Below are positions 12,001 to 23,849 of a stretch of 64,000 nt of DNA, piece by piece. Numbering within the stretch: the first letter of the stretch is position 1; the number at the start of each line of letters is the position of its first letter. Source of the stretch: Bryopsis sp. KO-2023. Lineage: Eukaryota; Chlorophyta; Ulvophyceae; Bryopsidales; Bryopsidaceae. The position numbers and the translations under genes were made by a program. Under the pieces are notes generated by a model. It did not search any database. It had not been told where the DNA came from and worked only from the letters and a program-made list of their open reading frames with translations. The stretch lies in assembly GCA_030272585.1 (NCBI GenBank), contig BSYQ01000009.1:3224001-3288000 (forward strand), given 5' to 3'.

Positions 12001-13054
12001 CCAGTTCCCAACCACTGGTAAGCTCCGAAGTTTGATACTTCCCTTTTCATCTGTTGTGTATTTCTCGGTTGGCTGTGCAGCAGCATTGCTCTAAAGTGGT
12101 GTTAATTTTTTTTGTTTCTTTTCGAAGGGATTTCAACACCAGTACCACCAAGGGTACCGTGGTCTCGGGGCAAGGCAGGGTGTAGATTACCACACTGCAA
12201 TTCCTGGGCAAAAGGATATTGCAGCACCCGTTCCAAGCAATCCCCGTGCTGGACACAATCTGAGCCATCTGCCAGCAGCTTCCGTGGAGTACCCAGCTTC
12301 AGTTCAGTCGAAACCTGCCCATGGGGGTGCTTACGAACACTATTCTAATCAAGCCAATGGTCAACTCGGCTCGACCAGTGCAAACGTAGTCTCCCAGGCA
12401 CAATTGTATGCGCATGGTGGGGAGGATCCATATGGGCAAGGCAGTGCTCAGTACCGATCGGTGAATCAGTATGGGGCTTTTCCAGGAGGGCAATACCATG
12501 GCCAGGTCGCCGGAGGAAACGGTGTGCAACCTGCAGTCAGTCAGACGTATTCCCTGCCCGGGCAGAAGGGGTTTGGACAGGGTGGCAATGAGCAACAGTA
12601 TCAGCAGCAGCAGCCTCAACAATACGGCCAGGTGACACCCAACCAAACTTACCCTAAGACGCAAGCTTACGTCCAGCAAAACGGTGCCGCTGTTGGAAAT
12701 TACTCTCAATCGGGTCAAGCATACGTGCAACCTGGTGGTGTGCAGCAGCAGTATGGCCATGCTGGGTACCAATATCCGAATCCTGGTGAAGATCGAAGTT
12801 ACGGAGGGGGGAATGCTGCTGCGCAGGCTGGGCAGACTGATCAATATCCTCAACAACATTCGTATGGTCAGACGGCGGGGCAGCAATATGCTCAGGGGCA
12901 GGCTGGACAAGCTTATGGGACTGGTGCTGAAGGGTACAATTATCCATACGGCACGTACGATCCGTCGTGGAATGGGTATGGCTACGATGCAAACGCGTAT
13001 GCCTCGGCGAATCAAGCTAGCTACCAGTACTCAAACCAGGATTATCGACAATAG
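6053..13054 (+). CDS. hnRNP U-like protein: SPRY domain, P-loop kinase-like domain, long Q/G/Y-rich tail
   Basis: Exons 6053-6736, 7366-7459, 8132-8229, 8364-8494, 8671-8840, 9041-9348, 9543-9624, 9901-10392, 10584-10760, 11055-11149, 11268 to about 11605, 11718-12017 and 12128-13054, giving about 1,290 residues. All junctions keep phase except the exon 11/12 junction, which I could not settle. Residues 30-225 are a SPRY domain (LNFVLSEDRLGGRSL, YYFKCKIVKTL, RIGVSWRSSE). A P-loop NTPase/polynucleotide-kinase-like domain follows: Walker A GLPGSGKTSWA built across an intron, NYILDQTNVYANARVRKLK, then AGFRRKAVVFVIPDE. This is the exact hnRNP U/UL order. The rest, over 700 residues, is low-complexity: first G/S/V/P-rich, then Q/Y/G-rich with many YGQ and QQYAQGQ motifs, resembling prion-like RNA-binding tails. 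Expected role: nuclear RNA/chromatin binding, splicing or transcription. The start ATG at 6053 is preceded by a plausible leader. Confidence 0.85.
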
Positions 13055-16000
13055 GTATGAGGCTCCAAGACTAGGAAACACACTCTTTTTACCGTAAATC
13101 GTCCAGGTCGATCTGGAATCACGGTTATTATTCCTTGTGTGTGGGCGGACAAGCTGGTAGTTGAGACTTCGGCGTTGTAGATTGGCTCTTTTCTTTTTTC
13201 CCCTTTTTTTTTTTCATTTACTTTTTTTCTTCTTTCTTATGGGGGGATTCGCGAGGGTAGCCATGTATTGAGCGGCAATCAGTACCACTCACAAGCGATC
13301 TTATAACCCGGTCCACTTGATTTAATTTTGAGACAGTATAGTGTTTTTGCTCATATTTCCGTTTCTGAAGAAGTCCTTTCCGCGATATCTGTACTGTGTG
13401 TTCTCCCCAGCTTTTTGGTACAGCATCTGATTATTCTATCGGTTGTTTCAAATCAACCCCCCACGCTCTGTCTGAACCGATTCTAGCTCCCCTGAATTTT
13501 TCTAAGCATATCCTATGTCATGGCAATTCTGTCACAGAAGATGTCTCAGCGATGTTTTTCAAGAAAACTGTCTCAGGGATATGTTTCAAGGAAAGTAAAC
13601 AAATAACAATACTGAGAGCTGGTCTGTCCACAGTATAACTGGGTGAAACGAACCCTCTGCTAACCTGATCGCGCAGTGAGAAAAACAGCAATTGTAGAAT
13701 TCGCCTCGTAAATTTGCTGCATCGATCGAACTCGAATTGAAAAAGTGCTGGAGTAATGTCCCCATCGACTTTCTAAAGAGCATAGTACACGGATACCAAC
13801 AATAAATCGCACAGATATATGCCTCATTGCTTGGATAATATCTAAAAGTGACAGATTTTCTTTTTCGATTGCTGTTCAACTCGAGATGGAAAAGTTGCAC
13901 ATTGAAAAGCAAAGCATTCGAAAATTCAGAAACAAAAAATGTAAGAACTTACCTGTTGGCAGAAATGCATGTCAGAAATGTCTCGAGTCGAGGAGAGTTC
14001 GTGAATGAAAAAGCAAGCATTCCTCAAAGTTGGGAATGCCTGTTGTATGTTTGCCGAGATCATGATGTAACATTCAAGAGTTTCTGTATCAACCTATGCA
14101 AGTCGATCATCGGTTTGCATGTATTGTACTGAATGCAATTAAAGGTCAACAAAAACATTATTCAGCTCTGCATCGTTTCTTTTTGCCGCCATTTTTGAGA
14201 TAATCTTCTGATATTGGCCCCTCCCCAACTCTTCTGGTGACGATATGTGGCGGGGGGGGGGGGGGCTGTCCAAGCTATCATTGAGAATTCTTCTAGAGAT
14301 TCTGTGGTGTCAAAGGTCACGGTAAATGTAACAGCTGATTTCTTTGATCCGCAAGATTGTGTCTGCATTGTCCCAACTCGGGATTTTTTTTTCTGCACTG
14401 CTCGTTGCCCACCAATTCTGGGTCAAGATCTCGCAATCCAGAAACTGCGCCTGCACAGTGTGTGAATCTTTGCTATCGTGTCTAAAATGATCTTTGAAGT
14501 TATCTTTCTAAAATGAACAAATCTCCAAATATGATCGAATGCTCACCAAAAACAATTACGGACCAGCGAAATAATGGCCACAAATGGCCAAGGCAAAATA
14601 TAGCTCCGATTGCGCAAGTGTAGTTTTTGTTCAGATGCAACTGTGCAAAAGTAGTTTTTTTGGCATTGCAATGTGACCTCTCTAACTGATATCTCTACCA
14701 ATACTACATGCGTAACAGCATCCCCGGTTATCTCTGTGGCAACAAGAAATTCTGACAGATTATCAAAGTATGTGTAGAGAAAAACCTGGAAAATGAAGTC
14801 GCTGAGAAGAACTTGAATAAAACTTCGAAACTTATAACTGCGTATTACTTTATCTCCAGCACAAGCGAGATATGTGGAAAAAAAAAATGTTTCCTCGCAC
14901 GTGTGTGAGGTTTGTGGTGCGAAATGGCCATTATCGATTATATTTGTCGATTATATTTTGTTTTATGTTCCTCATAGGAACTTCCAAAAGGAGAGGAGCT
15001 TGCTCCATGTATAATGCAAGCGGTTAAGGATGGTTTGCTCCAGGTTCGAGTCCTGGTAACCGGAATTGAGCAAGGCAGAATCAGAATTAAACGCAGGGTG
15101 GAATCGGAGTGGTGAATTCATTGGTAGGGATGATCAGAAGCCTGCAGAATGCTGGATAAACACATTCCCAGCAGTGGTAGCAACCCCGAAACCAAGGAAC
15201 AAAATTATTACTGAGGAGCCAATCAATACCAATCAAAAAAGCATTTGTCCCAGAGGGACAGAAACACAAACCAAGCATCAATAGACTCTCCACCTGAAGG
15301 TATCTTAGACTGTCCACCAGAAAGAAAACTGCATTGATTCGAGGATGAGGAATTTCCTCTGCAATATTCTTGGCAACCCTCTACTCCTTGCCAGTGCCCA
15401 AGATGAAAGAGTGCAGGCTTGGTTAGTACCCAATGATCAGAATCAGTACATCAACCCCCAAGAAGCATGGAATGTCATCCAAACATGAATTGCCTTCCAG
15501 ATATCGATATGGATCCACAGGGCAGGACCGATTCATGGTGGTGGAGGCCAGCGGGCAGCATTCATGCATGCCAGCATGAGGGCAGAACCCATCCTTTTGG
15601 TGATTTTTCACATGTCCAACATTATGGTCTACCCAACCACCCTGACTGAGGCTCAATGGTGATTACCACGTCCAATACTCCCCAACAATAAGAAGAAGCA
15701 AACATATAACCCAACGATCAGGAGGACGGAGCTCACAAAAAAAGCCTGTTTAAACTCAATTCCAGCACATTTGTTGGGGGTGGTAGGAACTGTTAAAAAT
15801 GCACAATCTTTAAACTGATTGCTATTGGTTGCACATGAACTCATCACAAATATCGGGACTGTGGGTTGGGTACAGTTAAGATTGGTGGAGCATTCATCCA
15901 GTGACCTCTTTGGACAACATGTAGTCGATCCAAGATGTTTTTCTTTCCTTCGATGCCGTCCGTCCCTTGAGGCCAGCACTGAAATGTGACGAGTTTTCAA

Positions 16001-16475
16001 GTTGAAAACGTCCAACCGCCGCCTTGAAAAAACCCACAATCACATCTGCATGTCAGACCTACATCCCTACCAATGATTGGATTTGCTCTCTCTCTTGCCT
16101 CAGCTGTTGTGGACCTCAGTGAGGCTCCAGCCCCGTGCCATTCCCTGTGTGTTCTGTGCATTCCGTCTCCTTGTGCCATTTGTGTGCATTAGAACCAGAA
16201 TGTGGCCATTTGATGACGGATGATGATCGTTTGAGTGAGTGAGTGGGATCCCTTGGTCGTTGACCAGGTACGTGCGTTGGCAACGACTTCGTGACGTTCA
16301 TTGCGGAGCGCGAGGAAAGACGTTTGCAGCTGATACCCTTCTTTTTTGTTTCGAAGTCAGCTCCTTTGCGTGGACGCGTATTGGTGCTTGGTGCTTGAAG
16401 GCACAAGAGTCGAGAAAAAGAAACGAGAGCCCAGAGTTTCGTTTTGCTTTTTTTTTGGTCGGTGAGAACGGAAGG
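13055..16475. other. Intergenic region between hnRNP U-like gene and FtsH gene
   Basis: No gene was recognised in about 3.4 kb. The first part is the hnRNP U 3' flank. A degenerate tRNA-like hairpin is at 15021-15062. Sequences near 15112-15150 and 16045-16080 are similar in inverted orientation (both contain cattggtagggatg on opposite strands), so the 15.0-16.1 kb block may be a decayed mobile element. The stretch just before 16476 is the FtsH leader. An open frame upstream of the chosen FtsH start (from 16239) is more likely leader sequence. Confidence 0.5.
15021..15062 (+). repeat. Truncated tRNA-like hairpin (SINE head or tRNA relic)
   Basis: A perfect T-arm (CCAGG, loop TTCGAGT, CCTGG at 15040-15056) is enclosed by a six-pair acceptor-like stem, CGGTTA at 15021-15026 with TAACCG at 15057-15062. 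The preceding sequence gcaagcggttaagg resembles the D-arm/A-box of serine or leucine tRNAs. There is no room for an anticodon arm, so this is not a working standard tRNA. It could be the RNA polymerase III promoter of a tRNA-derived SINE, or a deleted pseudogene. Confidence 0.45.
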
Positions 16476-19400
16476 ATGTCTCTGCTGTCCCGTGGAGTGC
16501 CCTGGGGTCGAGGGAAGGTTTCCGAAACTCCTCTCGGAATGCCAATCTGCTCGACCGCTGGAGGGAGCTTGCGTCGTCGGTTGGGTCCTGTCGCTGGCCT
16601 TGCTGTTCGCCCAGTGAGCTCCAGAGCAACGGGCGCGACTCAATCGCGGTCGGTTGAGAGGGCACGCTGCAGCGCGATGGTCCCCTGCCAGCCCACGCAT
16701 GCGTTCGTTTCGCGGAGAAGTTTTCCGAAAACGAGGGACTTGAGATGTTCGAGTCCAGTCGTCGTTCGCAGCTCGAGCGATGACGACGGGGAGAGCTCCA
16801 ACGGGGGAAACCCCAGACGGTCGTGGCAACCATGGAGCTGGATAGGGCGATTGGTTTCTAAGCTTCGCCTGGAACCGTTCGTGATGTTGCTCTTCAACAT
16901 CCAGTTGTTGTTCTTTCTGTTACGACTCTGGCCCGTGGGGGGCCGAAGCGGGATGGCGGAATCGCAGGCGGTGAACCTCAACGTCCCGTTTTCGGAATTC
17001 ATTCGGCGCGTGAAGTCGAACGACGTCGACACCGTGCAGATGGACGGAGCGGAAATCACGTTTTCCGTTCGTCCGAATAGTAGGCTGCTGACGGATGTGC
17101 CGGAAGGGCTGGACCCGGTGCGAGTATCGTACAGCACTGTTCGACCGGGGGATTACCCCACGCCTTACGAAGTGCTGGAGCATCATGGCGTGCGGTTCAG
17201 CGCGGTGGAGAAGAAGGGCAACGGTTTGATAACCGTCGTGGTGAGGCTTCGTAGGACTCTGACAAAAAAACGAGCTGGAAATTTCTGTCTATGTGAAAAA
17301 AATATAAATAAATAAATAAATAAATAAATATATATATTGTTTGGGTCAATATGAGAATATTTCTGTTTCAGACAAGCATATGCATCTTTGTTTTGCATGG
17401 CATGTTGCATTGAAAATATCTGTGGATTCAAATTCGTATTTTATTCGTATTCGTATTTTCATTAGAAATTGTGGTAAATTGTGGTAAAGAGGAGAAAAAA
17501 AAACTTGAGCTGAAGAGGAAAAAAAATCACTCAGAAACGAAACAAAAAACTAAATCTTGCTTTTGCTTCTTTTTTTTTCCCAAGGTTTATGCTCTTTACA
17601 TCGGAATCCTGCTGAGCACGATGGGCCGATTGCAACTGAAGCTGCCACAACGAACGGCTGGGAGAAAACATCAAAACTCGACCAGCCAGAGTCAAGTGAC
17701 GTTTGGTGACGTGGCCGGAGTGGATGAGGCCAAGGAGGAATTAGAGGAGATCGTGGTGGGTATTCTGAAATAACTTCAGCAGGGAAAAAATGAATAATTG
17801 TGCACATACAGTCGAGCCAAAGAAAAAGTGCTGTCAATGATGCTTGGTAAAAAAAAATCAGATCCCTGCAGGCATCATTCCACAAAAGCGATCTTGTAGC
17901 AGCACCCTGTCGAAAAAGCAGTTGGTTGAGATTAAGATGATATCGTCCAATCGACGGACGTCAGAATTCTCCAGTTGCATTTGACGAAATCCAGTCGTTT
18001 CAAGATATGAGATTTTCAAAGAAACATATTTGAACACAAACACGGGGGCAAGTTTCGTACTCCACCATGCTGTGTTGATCCCAGTGTCAGTTATTGCCCT
18101 TGCATGTGAATTATTTATATATTTATCAAATATATAAATCGATGCATATTTGCACACACACCCGCTGATCCCGTTGTTGCTTGGGTTGCCATTTTCAGGA
18201 ATTCCTTCGAAACCCGGAGAAATTCAGCAAATTAGGTGCCCGTCCACCTTGTGGTGTTTTGCTGGTGGGACCTCCTGGTACAGGTAAAACCTTGCTAGCG
18301 AAGGCGGTGGCTGGGGAGGCGGCGGTTCCTTTCTTCAGCATATCTGCGAGTGAGTTCGTGGAGCTGTACGTGGGAATGGGAGCCATGCGAGTCAGAGAGC
18401 TGTTTGCTCAGGTGGGTGTCTGTTGCTTGATGAAATCTCCAGTGTTTCCTACCCATTTGACTTTTTCTCCCCTGTCGATTAAGTCGTTTCTCTGCTCTTT
18501 TGTTCCCTGGACTGTTTGGGGTTCTCTGACATCCACCGAAGAAAACGCATTTCGATATGGACCTGATTTGCAGTATTTGTGAGTGTTTTTGGATGGGGTA
18601 TCTGAGTTTGGTATGTTCAGCTGTTCATCAGGCAAGGAAGGAAGCCCCAGCCATCGTTTTCATTGACGAAATCGATGCGGTGGCTAAAGGGCGTGACACT
18701 CGACTTAGGGGAGTGGGAAACGACGAGAGGGAGCAAACGCTGAACCAGCTCCTGACAGAATTGGATGGGTTCGACAGCAACAAGGAGAACATGGTGATTT
18801 GCTTGGCTGCAACGAATCGACCGGATGTCTTGGATAATGCTCTCTTGAGACCTGGGCGATTCGATCGAAGGGTTGCGGTGGAACAGCCTGATAGAATTGG
18901 GCGGGAGCAAATTCTCAAAGTGAGTGAATGATGTGGCTCGACACAGCTCCGAAGGGGAGGGAGGAATTGTTCAATCAATAAACAATTAGATTATTGTGTT
19001 TCTCGATTGATTTGATTCTTTCAGTGCTGAGGTGGTCATTTCTTAAAACCCACGTCAATGATGAAACCAGCTGGAGCAATGAGGACAAAATTCCTGCTTG
19101 GAATTTGCCAATTCTTTTTACAAAAGCATGGAATAACAACGATGAAAAGAGGAAAACGCTGTGTCACTCAAGACATGATTTTCAATTGCTCTAGGTTCAC
19201 CTCCACAACCGAAATTTGCCATTATCCGACGACGTCAGCGTGGAGAGTGTCGCCGCTGCCACCACTGGCTTCACTGGAGCCGATTTGGCAAATTTAGTGA
19301 ACGAGGCTGCGTTGCTGGCTGGCAGAGAAGATCACAGCCAGGTCACCCAGACGGAGTTTGATTCAGCCATCATGAGAGCAGTGGTTGGAATCGAAAAGAA

Positions 19401-20717
19401 ACGGTCGCTGGTGAAGGGCCAGGAAAAGGACGTCGTTTCGAAACATGAGGTGAGATCGCTGGGGGAAGTTTGGGCGTGTTTTGAGAAGCAGGAGGATTTG
19501 CATATTCCGCTTGTTTAAAAGTATTGTTTGGTTTTTCCGTTTGCAGTTGCTTGACTTTTGTGGTTAATTTTCTTAACTAATGTTGTACATCTATTGCATA
19601 GGTTGGACATGCTCTCGTGGGGACGGCGATTGCTCGCTTGATTCCTGGATCAGCTGAAGTGGAAAAGCTCAGCATCATCCCAAGAAGTGGTGGATCGTTA
19701 GGGTGAGTGCCTGACTTCCCCCCCCCTCTCCTTTCTTTCATTCTGAATTTAAATTCCACGAATGAAATCCTGGAGACGCCAATCCCTAAAAATAGATAGA
19801 AAGCGAAATCGTTTCGAGCCAGGCCATTGAACATGTCTTCTGACTGTCATGGGAACTCTAGAGGAGCACGAAAAAATTCTGCTTTTTGCTGAGAATCGAT
19901 CTTCCTCCTTCAGGTTCACGTACATCCCTCCCCGACCGGAGGACAGGGCATTGATGTTCGACTCTGAGATTCGTGGGCAGTTGGCTATTCTGATGGGAGG
20001 TCGAGCAGCTGAAATGATGACTTGTGGCCAGATCTCTACTGGTGCTGTGGATGACATCCAGAGGGCCACCGGTCTTGCCTACAGAACGGTGACAGAGTTT
20101 GGTTTGAGCACCCGGATTGGCCCGCTGAATGTTGGGACGTTGGTGAATGGAGGAGGCGACGATGGTGGGCTGGTACTCAGGTCAGTGTGTAATCTTTGGG
20201 AAAAAGGGGGGGGGGGGAGAGGGGGAGAAACCGACTTCATTAATAAAGAAGTTTTCTGCAATAATTACCGACTTCATTATTAAAGACGTTTTCTGAAACG
20301 ATATTACGGGCAATCGGTTGTCGATCTGGTTGTGAGTGTGCGTTCGGGGATGTTCCGCGGAAATGATGTTGAAAGGAAGAAAATGTATGGGCGGAAATGA
20401 TGTTGAAAGAAAGAAAATGTATGGGCGGAAATGATGTTGAAAGAAAGAAAATGTATGGTGGCAGGGATGGTGGGAAGGTTTCTCAGCTCGTGGAAGAGGA
20501 GGTCCAGGATTTGTTGGAGGCGGCTCTGGTGGTGGCCAGCGACATGGTGGTGTTGAATCGTAACGTGCATGAAGGGCTTTCCAACACTTTGGAAAAGGAG
20601 GAGCGAGTCGACGGGGAAGAGTTGAAAACTTGGCTGAGTCACATCGAAATTCCATCCTCGCTCACCTCGTTCGTTTTGGATGGAACCATTCCCAAAACGG
20701 GACGATCGTCACCTTGA
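16476..20717 (+). CDS. ftsH: FtsH7/FtsH9-like chloroplast AAA zinc metalloprotease
   Basis: Eight exons: 16476-17240, 17585-17755, 18199-18411, 18632-18919, 19195-19449, 19602-19702, 19914-20180, 20465-20717. The protein has 770 residues and all junctions are in phase. The first 100 or so residues are a Ser/Arg-rich leader starting [14 protein letters not shown], consistent with a chloroplast transit peptide. Two membrane helices follow ([31 protein letters not shown]). Walker A is GPPGTGKT at 336-343, Walker [10 protein letters not shown], the second region of homology [19 protein letters not shown], and the zinc site HEVGH at 563-567. Later blocks [11 protein letters not shown] and [19 protein letters not shown], with a KVEGEEL-like C-terminus, match plant FtsH7/9 rather than the thylakoid FtsH1/2/5/8 types. 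Expected role: ATP-driven degradation of plastid membrane proteins. An intron falls between HE and VGH of the zinc motif. ATG 16476 is chosen because the leader begins there; the frame is open upstream to 16239. Confidence 0.93.
20230..20295 (+). repeat. Two 29-bp direct repeats in the last FtsH intron
   Basis: Near-identical copies at 20230-20258 and 20267-20295, each beginning accgacttcatta and ending gttttctg, with two differences. They lie in the intron before the last FtsH exon. No function is evident. Confidence 0.7.
20357..20458 (+). repeat. Three tandem 34-bp repeats abutting the last FtsH splice acceptor
   Basis: Copies at 20357-20390, 20391-20424 and 20425-20458 begin gcggaaatgatgttgaaag and end aaaatgtatgg. 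The last two are identical and the first differs by one base. The final copy runs almost to the acceptor ending at 20464, so the array replaces the usual polypyrimidine tract with purine-rich sequence. Confidence 0.85.
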
Positions 20718-22323
20718 TATGCAGACGAACAGCGATAATGTACACACACACACACAAAAAAAAAATATTATTTTGTGGCTTCTTTTTCTTTTGGTGGGGG
20801 GGAAGAAAAAGAAGAATTATGTGTGAGAGAAAGTGTGAGAGAAAAAAGAGTGAGAGAAGATAAAAAGAAGAAAAATCATTGGCTTTAATCAAGCAAGCAG
20901 AACACATGTAGCGCATTAAAATTCGAAAAAAAAAGGAAGAAAAAAATAGTGCCAAAAAGACAGAAGAAAAAAAAAGTTTAAAAAAGGAAAAAAAGAAATT
21001 GAAGGGAAGAAAAGATGTGGACCTGACCGAATGCGGTTTTGTGTGGTGGGTTTTGTTTTGGTTTTGTTTGGAAAAAAAAATCGGAAGGTGGAGGGGTGAA
21101 ATTGGACTTTGATTCTTAAAACCAGGAAATCCCTTGAAAGTTGCTACTCTAATTTTGAGGACTGATGTGTCGGCAAAAAACAAAATTTGCTGTTTTTATG
21201 TTATGTTATGTGATGGGGTTAGCAGAGGGGCTGTTTTTTTGAACCCCTAACAGAAAAAAAGAAAGACTGAAAACAAATGAGAATATGTGTGGGTTTTGTG
21301 TTTTATTTGTGAGATTTTTGTGTATTCATTATTTTTTTTTCTTCGTAAAACAGAAATCAGAGGTCCAACAAGACATTTTGATTCATAAAAGGAAAAGGAA
21401 AAAAGAAAAAAGAAACCTCAACCATACCAGGTCCATTGCACCATGGTATGTCAAAAGAAAAAAAAAGGGGAAAATAGTCGTTTTTAATTTTCCATTTCTT
21501 TCCTTTTTTTCTGTCTTTTTGCATGCGTTATTTTTCTTTGGTGATTGTCGTGTCGATCAGGATTTTGAGAAGAAAAATGCAGGGATGGGTTTTTTTTGTT
21601 TTGTCTACGTACAGTCTATATTACAGGGGTGTGGTTTTTTTTTTCTTTCTGTGAGTGATCCTTGAAAGGGTAAGGGGCCCCTTGATTTGGTTCAGAAAAT
21701 CACTCGCTTCGTGAGGATTGGGTTCAGGTTTTTCTTCTTTTTTTTTTTTCCTCTCCTTTTTCTCACAGAGGTTCCAATTTCTCAAAGTGATGCAAACCTC
21801 AAGAAGAAAAAAAAAACAAAAAGAGTACAGCGTTTCGTTTCATTTTTTTTCTTTTCCAAAATAGATGAGAGGGAAGGGATGAGAAAGAAAACCAACAGGG
21901 ATTTACTGGGTTTTTTCTTGTTTTGTGTTGACCTTGTTCTAACGCTTCTGGGTAATTCAGCGAGGAGGGGGGTTGATGGGGGTTTGCTGTGGGGTATATT
22001 TAAGAAAGAAAAGGATATTTCGGCTCCCAAGGAGTGTGGTGAGAATGGGGTGGCGGAGTTTTTTTTTCGTTTTTCTTCGAGGGGGATTTAATGGATGATG
22101 CCGTAGTTTCGTTTCAAACGCTTTGTTGTTGTTCATCAAAAAATCTGGTGATGGATTCAAGAAATTACTAATGGAGCAATGAAGAGGATCGCACAAAAAT
22201 AAACACTACAAACAGAAAAAAAAAAGGATAAGCGAATTATCGAAAAAAAAAAAAGAAAAAAAAGCGGGGCCCTCGGGTTGTATACTAAAAATTGTACACG
22301 ATTCATGAAAAAAAAAAGGAGAG

Positions 22324-22357
<34 letters not shown>

Positions 22358-23849
22358 AAATGTTACGGTTATTGCTTTTCATATTTTGGATTGTTGAAAG
22401 AGCATTTTTTTTGTTTTGGTGGTCTTTCGAACTTTGGAAAAAAAAGGGGGGTGGGGATGGGAAGGGATGTTTGTTTATAGAGGAAAACAAAGAAAAAAGA
22501 AAACAAGTGTTGGGGAGTGTTTATACTGTGGGCTGATCAAGATAGAGGAAACACACATGATATTGCAAAAGGATTTGGTTGCTTTATCATTCTGGTGGGA
22601 AGATGGGTTGTTTTGTTTTCTTTCTTTGTTTCGAAAGCGAGGGGGAAGGATGGCTGTTTATTTATTTATTTTTCTATCTAGGAAAAGGGACGGGGGAGGA
22701 TCTTTTGTGTGTTTCAAGGTCGATCGATCAAGGAAATGTGGGTATGTGTTTTCCTTCTGTGAAACGGTGTTTCCAGGGGAAGAAAAGGAGAGAAAGGGAA
22801 GAATCGACAGGGAGGGGTTTGGGGGGGAATGAGACTTTGGTTTTTTATTGCTCTTCTTGACTTGTCAAATGTTACGTGTCTCGAAAAAACAACGGTGCTG
22901 CGATTCCTGAAGAGTGACTGGCCGATTTTCTTGTTTTCATGTTCCATCTTATGCTGCCCTCACAGAAGTTATCCTTGAATTTCTTTTTCTAAGAAAGGTG
23001 ATAAATCCAATTGCGGTGCAATGAGTGAATACCTACCAGATATGCGTGGATATGCATGCATCCCCCCAAACCACATGTGTTGGTTGCATTTCAGCAGGGT
23101 TTTTTTTTTTCCTCCCAGAACATCACCACCAAGAAAGAAACATACCTCGAGAGTGCTATTTGTGGAAAATTCTAGATTCTAGCAAGAAGAGCACCCCACA
23201 AATCTCTTCTTGGTTTTCTTCACTCACGACAGAATGGAGGAGTATACAAGTTCAAAGTTCAAGTTCTGCTAAGGTATTTTTTGTAACAAGCCACACATAA
23301 CAAACATTTCCATTCACGCACATGCAATCTCTACTAGGATCGGGATCGCTGAAAATTTTGACACAGGAAAGAAACGGACTAGTAAACCCCCTCGTCTTCT
23401 TTCCGCTAATCTTACAAGAAATCACCTGCCTGAAAAACCCTACCCCCCAAATCGTACTTTCTTGAAATCACACCCTTTCCCTCCAAATTACCCAATGAAC
23501 CTTTATTCTTTTTTTCCAGAATTTTCAATATTGCTGTGGGGGAAATTCTTTTTCCCCTCTCTATTCGTTCCAAAAACTGTGACAAGGATCCATGGATGGA
23601 GTGGGCATTTTTCATCGCCCGTCCACCATAAACGTCGATTCTATATTATTCAAGGAAAAAAACAAGCACAATCCTTCAAAAACGAAATTTCTATCGAGAC
23701 CATTTGCTGGTCATTTTTATTCTCTCTGAAGATTCCTTCCAGTTTTTATTCTCGCCGATGTACTCCAATTTTATTCTCCAAACTTACGATCACCTCAAAA
23801 AACAGAAAATGGAACGATGGATTCTCATGATGCTAAGGTCAAGAAGGCC
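20718..23849. other. FtsH 3' flank: long C-depleted, purine-rich tract
   Basis: About 3.1 kb with no recognisable exon. On the FtsH-sense strand cytosine is very scarce and A, G and T runs dominate. For example 22441-22500 has 23 G and 1 C. The skew fades near 23.0 kb, where the 3' flank of the convergent minus-strand gene begins. The apparent open frames here come from the biased composition. Confidence 0.6.

Noticed and set aside
12299-13015. 238-codon minus-strand frame opposite the hnRNP U tail
   Set aside because: Created by the repetitive Q/G/Y codons on the other strand; the product is a Leu/Ile/Arg pattern typical of shadow frames.
15423-16039. Minus-strand frames with a hydrophobic stretch (FFVSSVLLIVGLYVCFFLLL)
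   Set aside because: Single isolated membrane-like stretch without conserved context or splice support; possibly part of an old mobile element.
16239-16475. Earlier FtsH start at 16239
   Set aside because: The upstream residues are Cys/Trp/Phe-rich and unlike a transit peptide; ATG 16476 opens a typical Ser/Arg leader.
17290-17340. AT-rich aaataaataaataaat run in an FtsH intron
   Set aside because: Simple microsatellite with no further structure.
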